From JAHRAW01 sp965249835 (GTDB lineage: Bacteria; Pseudomonadota; Gammaproteobacteria; Arenicellales; Poriferihabitantaceae), in assembly GCA_965249835.1 (NCBI GenBank), contig CBDFMY010000003.1, positions 1 through 64,000 of the forward strand: 64,000 nt of DNA, read 5' to 3'. Position numbers and translations under genes: made by a program. Each line of letters begins with the position of its first letter. Within the stretch, counting starts at the first letter, position 1. Positions 45,388 to 53,941 of this stretch are shown here, piece after piece. Under the pieces are notes generated by a model that ran no database searches, was not told the origin of the DNA, and saw only the letters and a list, made by a program, of their open reading frames with translations.

Positions 45388-45868
45388 ATGAACGAATACG
45401 ACTACCTGATTTTAGGCGCAGGCTCCGCCGGTTGCGTGCTGGCGAATCGTTGTCAGCAAATGGCGATTCGGTTTTGATTTTGGAAGCGGGTCCCATGGAT
45501 CGCAAATTGTTAATTCACATTCCGACCGGCGTATACGGCGTCTACAAAGACCCGGCCATCAACTGGAATTACCAATCCGAACACGAGTCGCAATGCAACG
45601 GACGCGCCGTGCAAAACGGTCGCCGATGTAGTGCTGCGGTGGCGTATTTGAAACCGGCGCTTGGGCGCGCCAATCTTTCCTTGCGGGTCAATGCGCTGGT
45701 GGAAAAAATTCTGTGTCAGAATCATCGTGCGGTGGGCGTGCGCTACACGGTTGGCGGGCGTCGAATGGTTGCTGACCGACGAAGGCGTGTGCGCATCCAA
45801 CATTTGGGAAGCGGGCGGAATGGTGTTCGGCAACGACGCTGCGCTGCATCCCAATGTGAATAATGCCA
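45388..45868 (+). pseudogene. decayed GMC-family oxidoreductase (choline dehydrogenase-like)
   Basis: Begins with an intact FAD-binding start (MNEYDYLILGAGSAGCVLAN). It then shifts frame to DSVLILEAGPMDRKLLIHIP-TGVYGVYKDPAINWNYQSE. Shorter islands follow (AYLKPALGRANLSLRVNALV and VEWLLTDEGVCASN). The order matches GMC oxidoreductases, but at least two frameshifts and large internal deletions have removed most of an expected 530 or so codons. Its position next to a transposase fragment suggests damage by insertion-deletion events. Confidence 0.8.
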
Positions 45869-45911
45869 GAAACATTCTGGATTCTTGGCATGACGAAAAA
45901 AGGAAGCCGAC

Positions 45912-46205
45912 ATGCAGATAAAGCACATCGGCTTCCGGGTGCGTGGGCTCTATACTGTGGCTTCTTTTGCCTTAAAGGAGCACCACATGAGCACTTCCGC
46001 CCAACAGAAACGCCACGCCCTAGTATTCTGGGAAAATCACGGTCTTAAAGCAACCATGGATTATGCCAATGTCAGCCGCTCAACCCTCTACGCCTGGCGG
46101 AAAACCGCACGCGAACGTGGTGTGGCAGGGCTTGCTGATCGTAGCAAAGCGCCGCGTCACCGGCGCTGCCGTCAGTGGCCGGCGTTTCATTTTTCCGCGA
46201 AATAA
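45912..46205 (+). pseudogene. N-terminal fragment of an integrase-type transposase
   Basis: Encodes MQIKHIGFRVRGLYTVASFA leading in frame to MSTSAQQKRHALVFWENHG, ANVSRSTLYAWRKTARERG and LADRSKAPRHRR. This is a helix-turn-helix N-terminus homologous to the fragment at 4539-4720. After about codon 88 the homology ends and the frame stops at 46205, so the catalytic domain is gone. An ATG at 45987 behind AAAGGAG is the obvious start, but the upstream 25 codons from 45912 are conserved between the two loci. A 9-bp inverted repeat GGAAGCCGA / TCGGCTTCC (45902-45936) brackets the upstream start. Confidence 0.75.
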
Positions 46206-46233
46206 CAAACCTAATATCGGAGGAAAAAAAATA

Positions 46234-47121
46234 ATGTTTGCCAAAGCCTATTCCATCGCCAGCGGTTTCACTTTGCCGGTGGTGATTTCCAGTCGTCTGG
46301 TAAGCGGCGTGTGCCACAGCATGATTGGTGCGTGCGTGGTGCTGAATCGCGATGGCTGGGTGTTGACCGTGGCGCACCTTATGAAAGAAATTCAGCGGCA
46401 ACAAAATAATGTGTTGCAACATCGCTCGCACGGCGATGATGTGCGCGAACTGGAACAAGACATCGTCTCGGCCCGCGTATACCGCAAGAAAAAAGTGCGC
46501 ACTTTTCATCCACCGGCAAAAACCGCGGTGAAAAATCATTCGGTATGGTGGGGACGCGATGGCGCACAACTGCATGACATGACGATGATGCCGGCCGCCG
46601 ATCTTGCGTTGGGGCGATTGCAACCGTTTGATCCAAATTCGGTGGCGCATTATCCGGTGTTCAAAAATCCGGCGCACGGTTACGCGCCCGGACGAAGTTT
46701 GTGTCGGCTCGGTTTTCCGTTTCACCAAATCAAACCGACTTTTGACGATGAAAAAAACGCGTTCGTGTTGCCCGAAGGAGCGGTGCCGTTGCCGCTGTTT
46801 CCGGTGGAAGGAATTTTCACGCGAGTGGTAATCGCGACCATGTCCGACCAAACAAACGAGAGCGGCAAGTTCATTGAAACTTCATCGCCCGGACTCGCCG
46901 GACAAAGCGGCGGGCCAATCGTCGACACCGACGGTGTAGTGTGGGCGTTGCAATCGCACACCCGCCACCATTCGCTCGGCTTCAGCCCGCCGGTGCCAAC
47001 CCGCCGCAAAGGCAGCCAACAAAAAGAACACCAATTCCTGAATGTAGGACTCGGCGTGCACACCGAATTGATTTTGAGTTTTCTAAAACGCCAGGGAGTG
47101 GAACACCAGGTTGCGGATTGA
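46234..47121 (+). CDS. trypsin-like serine protease (S1 fold)
   Basis: 295 residues, start at ATG 46234 behind a GGAGG ribosome site. The catalytic triad is visible: H48 in GWVLTVAHLM, D123 in AADLALGRL and S225 in LAGQSGGPIVD. No signal peptide with a clear cleavage site or PDZ domain is seen, so it is probably cytoplasmic and not a DegP-type protease. The family is sparse and the substrate unknown. It lies between a transposase fragment and an XRE regulator, in an accessory region, so a role in defence or element biology is conceivable but unproven. Confidence 0.75.
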   Translation: MFAKAYSIASGFTLPVVISSRLVSGVCHSMIGACVVLNRDGWVLTVAHLMKEIQRQQNNVLQHRSHGDDVRELEQDIVSARVYRKKKVRTFHPPAKTAVKNHSVWWGRDGAQLHDMTMMPAADLALGRLQPFDPNSVAHYPVFKNPAHGYAPGRSLCRLGFPFHQIKPTFDDEKNAFVLPEGAVPLPLFPVEGIFTRVVIATMSDQTNESGKFIETSSPGLAGQSGGPIVDTDGVVWALQSHTRHHSLGFSPPVPTRRKGSQQKEHQFLNVGLGVHTELILSFLKRQGVEHQVAD

Positions 47122-47169
47122 CCGCACTGTCATCCCGTGCATGCGGGAATAACGCGCCGACCAAGTTTC

Positions 47170-47418
47170 TTACAACGTCCGTTGAAGCATCCTGATTAAA
47201 TCGCCAGGGTCGGCATCCATCCCCCTGCAATACAAAACGAGTTCCACCGGATCCAGCCGGCGCTCGCCCTGCTCTACCTTGCCAACCAGCGAATGCACCA
47301 CGCCGATATTCGCAGCCAACTGGCGCTGACTTAACTCGGCGTTCTTTCGTTGCTCCACCAGCCAGCCGGTCAATGCCTGCCATTCGCGGGTGTAGATGGA
47401 TTTTCTGAATTTTACCAT
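47170..47418 (-). CDS. XRE-family helix-turn-helix regulator (possible controller protein)
   Basis: 82 residues: LTGWLVEQRKNAELSQRQLA followed by ANIGVVHSLVGKVEQGERRL, a standard lambda-repressor-type helix-turn-helix, then DPVELVLYCRGMDADP. The start at 47418 is used; 47445 is an alternative. It is divergent from the methyltransferase-HNH gene with about 78 bp between starts, like controller genes of restriction-modification systems, and convergent with the protease gene. Autoregulation and control of the methyltransferase is an inference from position. Confidence 0.75.
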   Translation of the reverse strand: MVKFRKSIYTREWQALTGWLVEQRKNAELSQRQLAANIGVVHSLVGKVEQGERRLDPVELVLYCRGMDADPGDLIRMLQRTL

Positions 47419-47496
47419 TGCACCGATTTTAGGTGCGTGATACATTGCCCCCGTTTCGGGAGCAAATTACACGAGATCACGCCGCAACCCAAAAGT

Positions 47497-48729
47497 ATGA
47501 CGAGCGCGCACGACAATCTGAATATCAAACCCAACACGCTGTTTACCAACGACAATCTTTTTGTGTTGAATGGACTAAACAGCGCGTGCGTGGATCTGAT
47601 TTATCTCGACCCGCCATTCAATAGCAAACGATTTTATTCCGCACCGATTGGCAGCAAGGCGGCGGGTGCAAGTTTTAAGGATATGTGGTCGTGGGATGAT
47701 GTGGATTTTGCGCTGCTACAACGACTCAACGAAGAACACCCGGATTTCGTACGGTTCGTTCATTCTATTTCCGCTTCCCACGGTTCGCCAATGCGTTCGT
47801 ATATTACCTATATGGCGCAACGGGTGCTGGAAATGCACCGCGTATTAAAGTCGACCGGTTCGTTGTATTTGCATTGCGATCCGACCGCGTCACATTATTT
47901 GAAAATCATGCTGGATTTTATTTTTGATGCAAAGAATTTCCAAAACGAATTTATCTGGTATTACGGCGGCGGTGGTGCAGGAAAGAAACGATGGGGTAGA
48001 AAGCATGATGTAATTTTGTTTTATAGCAAAAGTGCAACTTGGACTTTCAACATGGACGCAGTGCGTGTCCCACATAAGTGGGATGCCGGACAGTTGCGGG
48101 CGGACGGTTCGAAGCGTTCACTGGACAAAGGAAAGATTGCTGATGATGTTTTTGTCCACCATGGCGTTATGCCGTGGGCAAAAGAGCGAACCGGCTACCC
48201 GACACAAAAACCGCTGGCATTATTGAATCGCATTATTGAAGCATCTTCCAATGAAGAAGATGTAGTGCTGGATCCGTTTTGTGGTTGCGCAACCACTTGC
48301 GTTGCCGCGCAACATTTGCATCGAAAATGGATTGGCATTGATGTTGAAGAAAAGTCCGGGGAGTTAGTTGCCCAGCGTTTGAGTGATGATGTCGGTAGTA
48401 TGTTTAACAATTTTGTTCACCGCATTGATTTGCCGCAACGCACCGACCTCGCCACGGTCAATCTAAAAAATCCGCGCATTAAAAGCGCAATCAAAACTGA
48501 GTTATACGGCAAGCAATTCGGCAACTGCAACGGTTGCAAAGATCATTTTGAGATTCGCCATTTTCACATCGACCATATCGTTCCATCGGCAAAAGGCGGC
48601 GGCGATTTTCAGGAAAATCTGCAACTGCTGTGCGGCAACTGCAACACCAGAAAAGGCGACCGCCCGATGGAATATCTGGAGATGCTGATTCAAAACAGCA
48701 GAAGCCAACAGCAAATTTTTGTTGGGTAG
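47497..48729 (+). CDS. DNA methyltransferase fused to a C-terminal HNH nuclease domain
   Basis: 410 residues. The methyltransferase part has the catalytic motif YLDPPFNS (about 36-43) first and the SAM motif DPFCGCATTCVAA (about 259) later, with a central target-recognition region. This is the beta-class order of N6-adenine/N4-cytosine enzymes. The C-terminal 60 residues form an HNH domain: HIDHIVPSAKGGGDFQENLQ followed by LLCGNCNTRKGD, with an additional CNGCKDHF zinc knuckle. Modification and cleavage modules in one chain suggest a self-contained restriction-modification enzyme or a modification-linked nuclease. The start at 47497 follows the XRE promoter gap. Confidence 0.85.
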   Translation: MTSAHDNLNIKPNTLFTNDNLFVLNGLNSACVDLIYLDPPFNSKRFYSAPIGSKAAGASFKDMWSWDDVDFALLQRLNEEHPDFVRFVHSISASHGSPMRSYITYMAQRVLEMHRVLKSTGSLYLHCDPTASHYLKIMLDFIFDAKNFQNEFIWYYGGGGAGKKRWGRKHDVILFYSKSATWTFNMDAVRVPHKWDAGQLRADGSKRSLDKGKIADDVFVHHGVMPWAKERTGYPTQKPLALLNRIIEASSNEEDVVLDPFCGCATTCVAAQHLHRKWIGIDVEEKSGELVAQRLSDDVGSMFNNFVHRIDLPQRTDLATVNLKNPRIKSAIKTELYGKQFGNCNGCKDHFEIRHFHIDHIVPSAKGGGDFQENLQLLCGNCNTRKGDRPMEYLEMLIQNSRSQQQIFVG

Positions 48730-48735
48730 TTTTTC

Positions 48736-48837
48736 GTCACGCGAAGCGTGACTCAATCGCGGCGAAGCCGCGAATAATGACAAGGGCTAACGCCCTTGAA
48801 TTTAATTATCTGGATTGCCCGGAACAAGCCGGGCAAT
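48736..48837. repeat. chain of four short hairpins downstream of the methyltransferase gene
   Basis: Four perfect inverted repeats follow one another: GTCACGC-GAA-GCGTGAC (48736-48752), CGCGGC-GAA-GCCGCG (48758-48772), CAAGGGC-TAAC-GCCCTTG (48781-48798) and ATTGCCCGG-AACAAG-CCGGGCAAT (48814-48837). The first two contain GCGAAGC, known to form an exceptionally stable mini-hairpin in DNA. They may act as a terminator zone or REP-like array. Confidence 0.75.
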
Positions 48838-49265
48838 GACAAATTATAGGGCAATGGTGAATTGAGAGGACAAAGGCGAGTTGAGATGCCAAAGCACACG
48901 AGAGAAAATGTCTGGCTACGCCAAAGCAACGTCATTTTAGTGTCACGCTTTGCGTGACACTTATTTACCATTGTCTTCTCAAAAGGACTCATTGCCTTCC
49001 GACTTACCATTGTTTCCCCAACCCGTCATTCTCGCCGGCAGGCGGGAATCCAGTCTGTTGTTCTCGCCAACGGCGAGAACCCAGAACTAAAAAACGATGA
49101 GAGTAACTAATACCGTCATAATCCAAGCCACATCTCCAGACCGTGATTCCTTTTGAGACGCCAAAAGCAACCGAGAAAAAAAGTCCGGCGAAGCCGGACA
49201 CTCTTTGCTCGTCATTTCTTCACACGCGGGAATTCGGGCGAATAATTCGTCACGCAAAGCGTGAC
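48837..49265. repeat. dispersed mosaic repeat, copy R4 (largest)
   Basis: 48837-48906 matches 8221-8290 directly. 48934-49051 matches R2 at 20227-20345. 49024-49175 is the reverse complement of 8074-8223. Additional palindromes are AGTGTCACGC-TTT-GCGTGACACT (48939-48961), GTCCGGC-GAA-GCCGGAC (49183-49199) and GTCACGC-AAA-GCGTGAC (49249-49265). The 48730-49290 gap has no gene; this copy unites modules seen separately elsewhere. Confidence 0.8.
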
Positions 49266-49290
49266 ACATATCAATGACGACAGGTAATCA

Positions 49291-50136
49291 TCACTCGTCA
49301 TCACGCTTCTCCCTCTTCTCCATCCGCTTCTCCCGCGCATCGGCTTTCACCGGGATGGTCATTTCGCCGAATAAAACCTGCTTGAGGAAGCGACACGCAA
49401 ACAAAAGCAATTTATCTTCGTCTTGCATCAACGTCGCTTGCTCGCCGGGGTCGAGGTCGAACACTTCGGTGAAGCCGTCGCTGTTGAGGAAGTCGCGGAA
49501 GTTGTCCATGTCGTAACTGCACATATCGAAAAGTTGCAACGAGCGTGCGCTCGGTTTGCCGACGGTCGGGCCGGAAGAGCGTTTTTTGAGAATGATGTCG
49601 CGCCATTCGCGATTCATTTCGTCATACTTTTCCAACCCTTGCTCCTGGCGATACTGCCGCACGGTCAAGCGTCTGGGTTCCTCGTGACCTTTGCAATGAT
49701 CTTCTTTGACTAAAAAATAAATGTCATCCACTTTGGCGCTGGCGGTGCGGCGCACGCCCATGGAGCCGAGGGCGTAATAGCGGCACGCACTCGGGCGGTC
49801 TTCATAGACACTGCAACCCGCCTCTCTGAGGAACACACATTCGCTGGTGCCGGGCTTGGTTGCCATCTTCAACCCGGGCATTTCGTGGGCGTCCATGGGG
49901 AACGGCACGGTGTGGCGCGCCACCCATTGCGACGAGGTCAACCCGGCGCGGCGTTTCAGACGCAGGATGTCGTACGGCATCAGGGTGAGGTCGATGTTTC
50001 GGCAACAGGCATTGAAACACGACACGCCCTTGTGGCAGTCAAAGCGGATTTCGCTGTCGGGGCCCAGTTCCACCGGCTGCACCGGGCTTGTCCAGGGAAT
50101 TTCGTTTTTGATGTTTTCGAGGTCGTCAGTCGTCAT
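49291..50136 (-). CDS. YkgJ-family cysteine cluster protein
   Basis: 281 residues with the cysteine pattern of the YkgJ/UPF0153 family: FDCHKGVSCFNACCRNIDL near residues 32-50, then CVFLREAGCSVYEDRPSACR. The cluster is thought to bind zinc or iron, but the function is not established. The C-terminal third is charged and ends in KREKR-rich sequence. It is divergent from glmU. Confidence 0.8.
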   Translation of the reverse strand: MTTDDLENIKNEIPWTSPVQPVELGPDSEIRFDCHKGVSCFNACCRNIDLTLMPYDILRLKRRAGLTSSQWVARHTVPFPMDAHEMPGLKMATKPGTSECVFLREAGCSVYEDRPSACRYYALGSMGVRRTASAKVDDIYFLVKEDHCKGHEEPRRLTVRQYRQEQGLEKYDEMNREWRDIILKKRSSGPTVGKPSARSLQLFDMCSYDMDNFRDFLNSDGFTEVFDLDPGEQATLMQDEDKLLLFACRFLKQVLFGEMTIPVKADAREKRMEKREKRDDE

Positions 50137-50279
50137 AATAGTCGCCTTAATTGTTTGCGCGGCAGTGCGCTTTCGGGAGTAAAATCAAGCGGCCATAGTA
50201 ACCCGCGCAACCACCGCTGGCAATTTTGCACGCCCATTTCATCGACCATTTCATTGACCATATCACTACTGCGTTCCTA

Positions 50280-51725
50280 ATGACTCTCGAAGCGATCATC
50301 CTGGCCGCGGGCAAAGGCATACGAATGTGTTCGACTCTGCCCAAATCCTTGCACTGCATCGGCGGGCGACCAATGCTGGCGCATGTCATTGCGGCGGCGA
50401 GCGCGTTGGTGCCGGACAAAATTCATGTGGTGGTCGGCGACGATCAGGTTGATGCGATGAAGGCCGCCGTGGAAAACGACATACGACTTGATTTCGTTTC
50501 TGCCGACAAAATCAACTGGGTCATTCAAAAAAAACCGCTCGGTACCGGACACGCCGTCCGGCAGGCGATGCCGGCGGTGAATAGTGCCGCCACGGTGCTG
50601 GTGTTGTATGGCGACACGCCGCTGATTAGCGCGCATACGCTGAAATCGTTGCTTGCCGTTTGCGTGAACGCGCCGCACAAAAAAAAGTCCGGGCTTGGTT
50701 TGCTGACCGCCGAGATGGAAAACCCGACCGGTCTTGGGCGAATTATGCGCGATGACCAAGGCAAGGTGATTGGTATCGTCGAAGAAAAAGACGCTGATGA
50801 TGCGCAACGAAAAATCCGCGAATGTAACACCGGCTTTATCGCCGCACCCGCTACGCTCATGGCAACCGAACTCGCCAAACTCGATAACCACAATGCGCAG
50901 AAAGAATTTTATCTCACCGACATCATTTGCCACGCCGCCGCCGATGGAGTGGAAATCATCGCCTGCCAACCGGCGACGGTGGAAGAAACATTGGGAGTCA
51001 ATTCCCAAGCCGACCTTGCCCAAGCGGAACGAAGGTATCAACTGAATTGCGCGCACGCGTTGCTCGAACAAGGCGTGTGTCTGCGCGACCCAGCGCGCTT
51101 TGATGTGCGCGGGCGTTGTGATTTCGGGCGCGACTGCGTGGTGGACATCAACGTCATTCTGGAAGGTCACGTGGTGGTTGCCGACCAGTGCAGCATCGGC
51201 GCAAATACGATTATCCGCAACAGCCGCATCGGTGCCGGCAGCGTTATCAAAGAAAACTGTATCATCGAAGACGCGGTAATCGGCGCGCGTTGCAGCATCG
51301 GCCCCTTTGCCCGGCTGCGCCCGCAAACCGAACTGGACGACGACGTGCGCATCGGCAATTTTGTCGAGATTAAAAAAAGTCGAGTCGGTCGCGCCTCCAA
51401 AGTTAATCACTTGAGTTATGTCGGCGACAGCGACCTCGGCACTGGCGTCAACATCGGTGCCGGCGTGATTACCTGCAACTATGACGGTGCCGACAAACAC
51501 CGCACCATCATCGGCGATGATGTGTTTGTCGGCTCCAATAGCCAACTGGTGGCGCCGCTCTCCATCGGCAACGATGCCACCATCGGCGCCGGCTCGACCA
51601 TCACCGAAAATGTCGCCGAGGGTGCGCTGGCGTTAAGTCGGGCGAAGCAAACCACGGTGGACGACTGGACGCGTGCGGTGAAAAAACGGCCCAGCGGAAA
51701 ATCGTCCGACACCAAAACAAAATAG
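50280..51725 (+). CDS. glmU: bifunctional UDP-N-acetylglucosamine pyrophosphorylase / GlcN-1-P acetyltransferase GlmU
   Basis: 481-residue enzyme making UDP-GlcNAc for peptidoglycan and LPS. The N-terminal uridyltransferase has ILAAGKGIRMCSTLPKSLH (usual form GKGTRM ... PKVLH), VLYGDTPLI and NTGFIA. The C-terminal left-handed beta-helix has hexapeptide repeats and VGDSDLGTGVNIGAGVITCN-YDGADKHRT. The start at 50280 is supported by the family N-terminus. It is 12 bp upstream of glmS, which makes its substrate precursor. Confidence 0.95.
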   Translation: MTLEAIILAAGKGIRMCSTLPKSLHCIGGRPMLAHVIAAASALVPDKIHVVVGDDQVDAMKAAVENDIRLDFVSADKINWVIQKKPLGTGHAVRQAMPAVNSAATVLVLYGDTPLISAHTLKSLLAVCVNAPHKKKSGLGLLTAEMENPTGLGRIMRDDQGKVIGIVEEKDADDAQRKIRECNTGFIAAPATLMATELAKLDNHNAQKEFYLTDIICHAAADGVEIIACQPATVEETLGVNSQADLAQAERRYQLNCAHALLEQGVCLRDPARFDVRGRCDFGRDCVVDINVILEGHVVVADQCSIGANTIIRNSRIGAGSVIKENCIIEDAVIGARCSIGPFARLRPQTELDDDVRIGNFVEIKKSRVGRASKVNHLSYVGDSDLGTGVNIGAGVITCNYDGADKHRTIIGDDVFVGSNSQLVAPLSIGNDATIGAGSTITENVAEGALALSRAKQTTVDDWTRAVKKRPSGKSSDTKTK

Positions 51726-51737
51726 GAAACAAAAAAC

Positions 51738-53597
51738 ATGTGCGGAATAGTCGGAGGTGTGGCGCGGGAAAATGTCCTGCCGGTTTTGCTGGACGGGCTG
51801 AAGCGACTCGAATACCGCGGCTACGACTCGGCCGGCGTCGCCGTGATTAATCCGACCGCGACAAACCCGGCGCAACGACTCTTTCGAACTCGCAGCGTTG
51901 GCAAGATTGTGGAACTGGAGCGCGCATTATCGCGCACCTCATCCAATGGCGAGACAATACGCGGCTCGACCGGCATCGCCCACACCCGCTGGGCAACTCA
52001 CGGCCCGCCAACCGAGGTCAACGCCCATCCGCACATGAGCGGCGACTCGCTGGCGTTGGTATGCAACGGCATCATCGAAAACCACGAAACTTTACGCAAC
52101 GCACAAAAAGCGCAAGGCTTCGAATGCGCGTCGCAAACCGACACCGAAGTTGTGGTCAATGAAATTTACCGACACACCCGCAACGGGTGCGATTTGCTCG
52201 AGGCGGTCAAGGCGACCATCGCCGTGCTTGAGGGCGCATTTGCCATCGGCGTGGTCAGTGCCGATGAACCCAATCGCCTGGTGGGTGCGCGCCGCGGCTC
52301 GCCGCTGGTGGTGGGCATCGGAGACGGCGAAGCGTTCATCGCTTCGGACATGGCCGCGTTGATCGCGGTGACGCGAAATTTTTTCATCCTCGAAGACGGC
52401 GACATCGTCGACATCAACGGCGACCACATCGCCATCGTCGACCAGCACGGGCGAGCGCAACAACGCGACAAATACATCTGCTCGTTGTCGCCGAACGCCA
52501 TTGAACTCGGCGAATACCGCCACTACATGCACAAGGAAATTCACGAACAAGGCGTTGCCATCGCCAACACTTTGGAGGGCCGCATCACCGGCGCGCACGT
52601 ACTGGAAGAATGTTTCGGCGTGGAAGCCAAAGCGATCTTCGACCGCACCCGGGCGGTGCGCATCGTCGCCTGCGGCACCAGTTACCACGCCGGTATGGTC
52701 GCCGCCTACTGGTTCGAACGTTATGGCGTGCCGTGCCGCACCGAAATCGCCAGCGAGTTTCGCTCGCGCATGCACGCGCCGCCCGACGATTGTCTGGTGG
52801 TAACGCTGTCGCAATCCGGCGAAACCAGCGACACGCTTGCCGCGCTGGAAGTTGCCAAACAACAAGGGTTCGGCAGTTGCCTGACCATCTGCAATGCGCC
52901 TGAAAGTTCGCTGGTGCGCGCCTCAGATCTCGTGCTAATGACTCACGCCGGCAGCGAAATCGCGGTCGCATCCACCAAAGCATTCACCACCCAACTGACG
53001 GCGTTGCGTTTGCTGGTGATCGCGCTTGGTCGACGTTTCAACATGACCGAAGCGGACGAGGCGCATTTGGTTAAAGAGTTGCGCGAACTGCCGGCAAAAG
53101 TGGAAAAGGCAATCGCGCTGGAGCCGGCGATTGCGAACATCGCCAAACAATTCGCCGACAAGCAACACGCATTGTTCCTCGGTCGCGGCGCGCACTACCC
53201 GATCGCTTTGGAAGGCGCGCTCAAACTCAAAGAGGTTTCCTACATTCACGCCGAAGCCTATCCGGCCGGCGAATTGAAGCATGGGCCATTGGCGTTGGTG
53301 GACTTTGAAATGCCGGTGATTTCGGTGGCGCCCAACGACCGCTTGTTGAATAAACTCAAGTCCAACATTGAGGAAGTTCGAACGCGCGGCGCACGGCTGA
53401 TTGTGTTCGCCGACCCGGCGTCAAATATCACTGTCGCTGATAATGTTCAGGTCATCGACATCGCTTCGGTGGACAGTTCCATAGCGCCGATTATTTACGC
53501 CATTCCGTTGCAACTGCTGGCGTATCATGTCGCGCTGATTAAAGGCACCGATGTAGACAAACCGAGAAACCTGGCAAAATCCGTGACCACGGAGTGA
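51738..53597 (+). CDS. glmS: glutamine-fructose-6-phosphate aminotransferase GlmS
   Basis: 619-residue enzyme producing glucosamine-6-phosphate. The N-terminal nucleophile cysteine follows Met (MCGIVGG), with TRWATHGPPTEVNAHPH of the glutaminase domain. Two SIS domains follow (CGTSYHAGMVAAYWFE, SQSGETSDTLAALEVAK and the C-terminal KLKEVSYIHAEAYPAGELKH). An AGGAA ribosome site precedes ATG 51738. Operon with glmU and overlapping the next gene by 4 bp. Confidence 0.97.
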   Translation: MCGIVGGVARENVLPVLLDGLKRLEYRGYDSAGVAVINPTATNPAQRLFRTRSVGKIVELERALSRTSSNGETIRGSTGIAHTRWATHGPPTEVNAHPHMSGDSLALVCNGIIENHETLRNAQKAQGFECASQTDTEVVVNEIYRHTRNGCDLLEAVKATIAVLEGAFAIGVVSADEPNRLVGARRGSPLVVGIGDGEAFIASDMAALIAVTRNFFILEDGDIVDINGDHIAIVDQHGRAQQRDKYICSLSPNAIELGEYRHYMHKEIHEQGVAIANTLEGRITGAHVLEECFGVEAKAIFDRTRAVRIVACGTSYHAGMVAAYWFERYGVPCRTEIASEFRSRMHAPPDDCLVVTLSQSGETSDTLAALEVAKQQGFGSCLTICNAPESSLVRASDLVLMTHAGSEIAVASTKAFTTQLTALRLLVIALGRRFNMTEADEAHLVKELRELPAKVEKAIALEPAIANIAKQFADKQHALFLGRGAHYPIALEGALKLKEVSYIHAEAYPAGELKHGPLALVDFEMPVISVAPNDRLLNKLKSNIEEVRTRGARLIVFADPASNITVADNVQVIDIASVDSSIAPIIYAIPLQLLAYHVALIKGTDVDKPRNLAKSVTTE

Positions 53598-53941
53598 GTG
53601 CGGTGAGCCGCTACCGCGACATCTACGAGGTGGTCAAACAAATCCCGTGCGGGTCGGTGGCAAGTTACGGACGCATCGCACGGATGGTGAATTGCAACGC
53701 GCGCGAAGTGGGCTACGCCATGGCCGCCACGCCGCCGGAGCAAGGCATCCCGTGGCATCGGGTCATCAACGGCAAAGGAGAAATCAGCGCACGCAAGGAA
53801 GGCGATGGCGACCAACGTCAGCGGCAAAAATTGCTCAATGAAGGCGTGGTGTTCAACGCAAACGGTCGAGTGAATTTCGACCGATTCGGCTGGAGTGAAT
53901 CGCAACGCGATGAATGGGAATGGCAAGAGGATCGCAAATGA
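53594..53941 (+). CDS. alkyltransferase-like protein (ATL/YbaZ)
   Basis: 115-residue protein with the MGMT C-terminal DNA-binding fold. The catalytic PCHRV of O6-alkylguanine transferases is replaced by PWHRV (53-57), as in ATL proteins. These bind alkylated guanine and recruit nucleotide excision repair instead of repairing directly. The GTG start at 53594 overlaps the glmS stop (GTGA). It overlaps pdxA by 4 bp, so the genes are translationally coupled. Confidence 0.88.
   Translation: MSAVSRYRDIYEVVKQIPCGSVASYGRIARMVNCNAREVGYAMAATPPEQGIPWHRVINGKGEISARKEGDGDQRQRQKLLNEGVVFNANGRVNFDRFGWSESQRDEWEWQEDRK

Noticed and set aside
50277..51545. 422-codon open frame antisense to glmU
   Set aside because: Mirror of a GC-rich coding strand; the protein is His/Asp-rich low-information sequence and glmU on the other strand has all family motifs.
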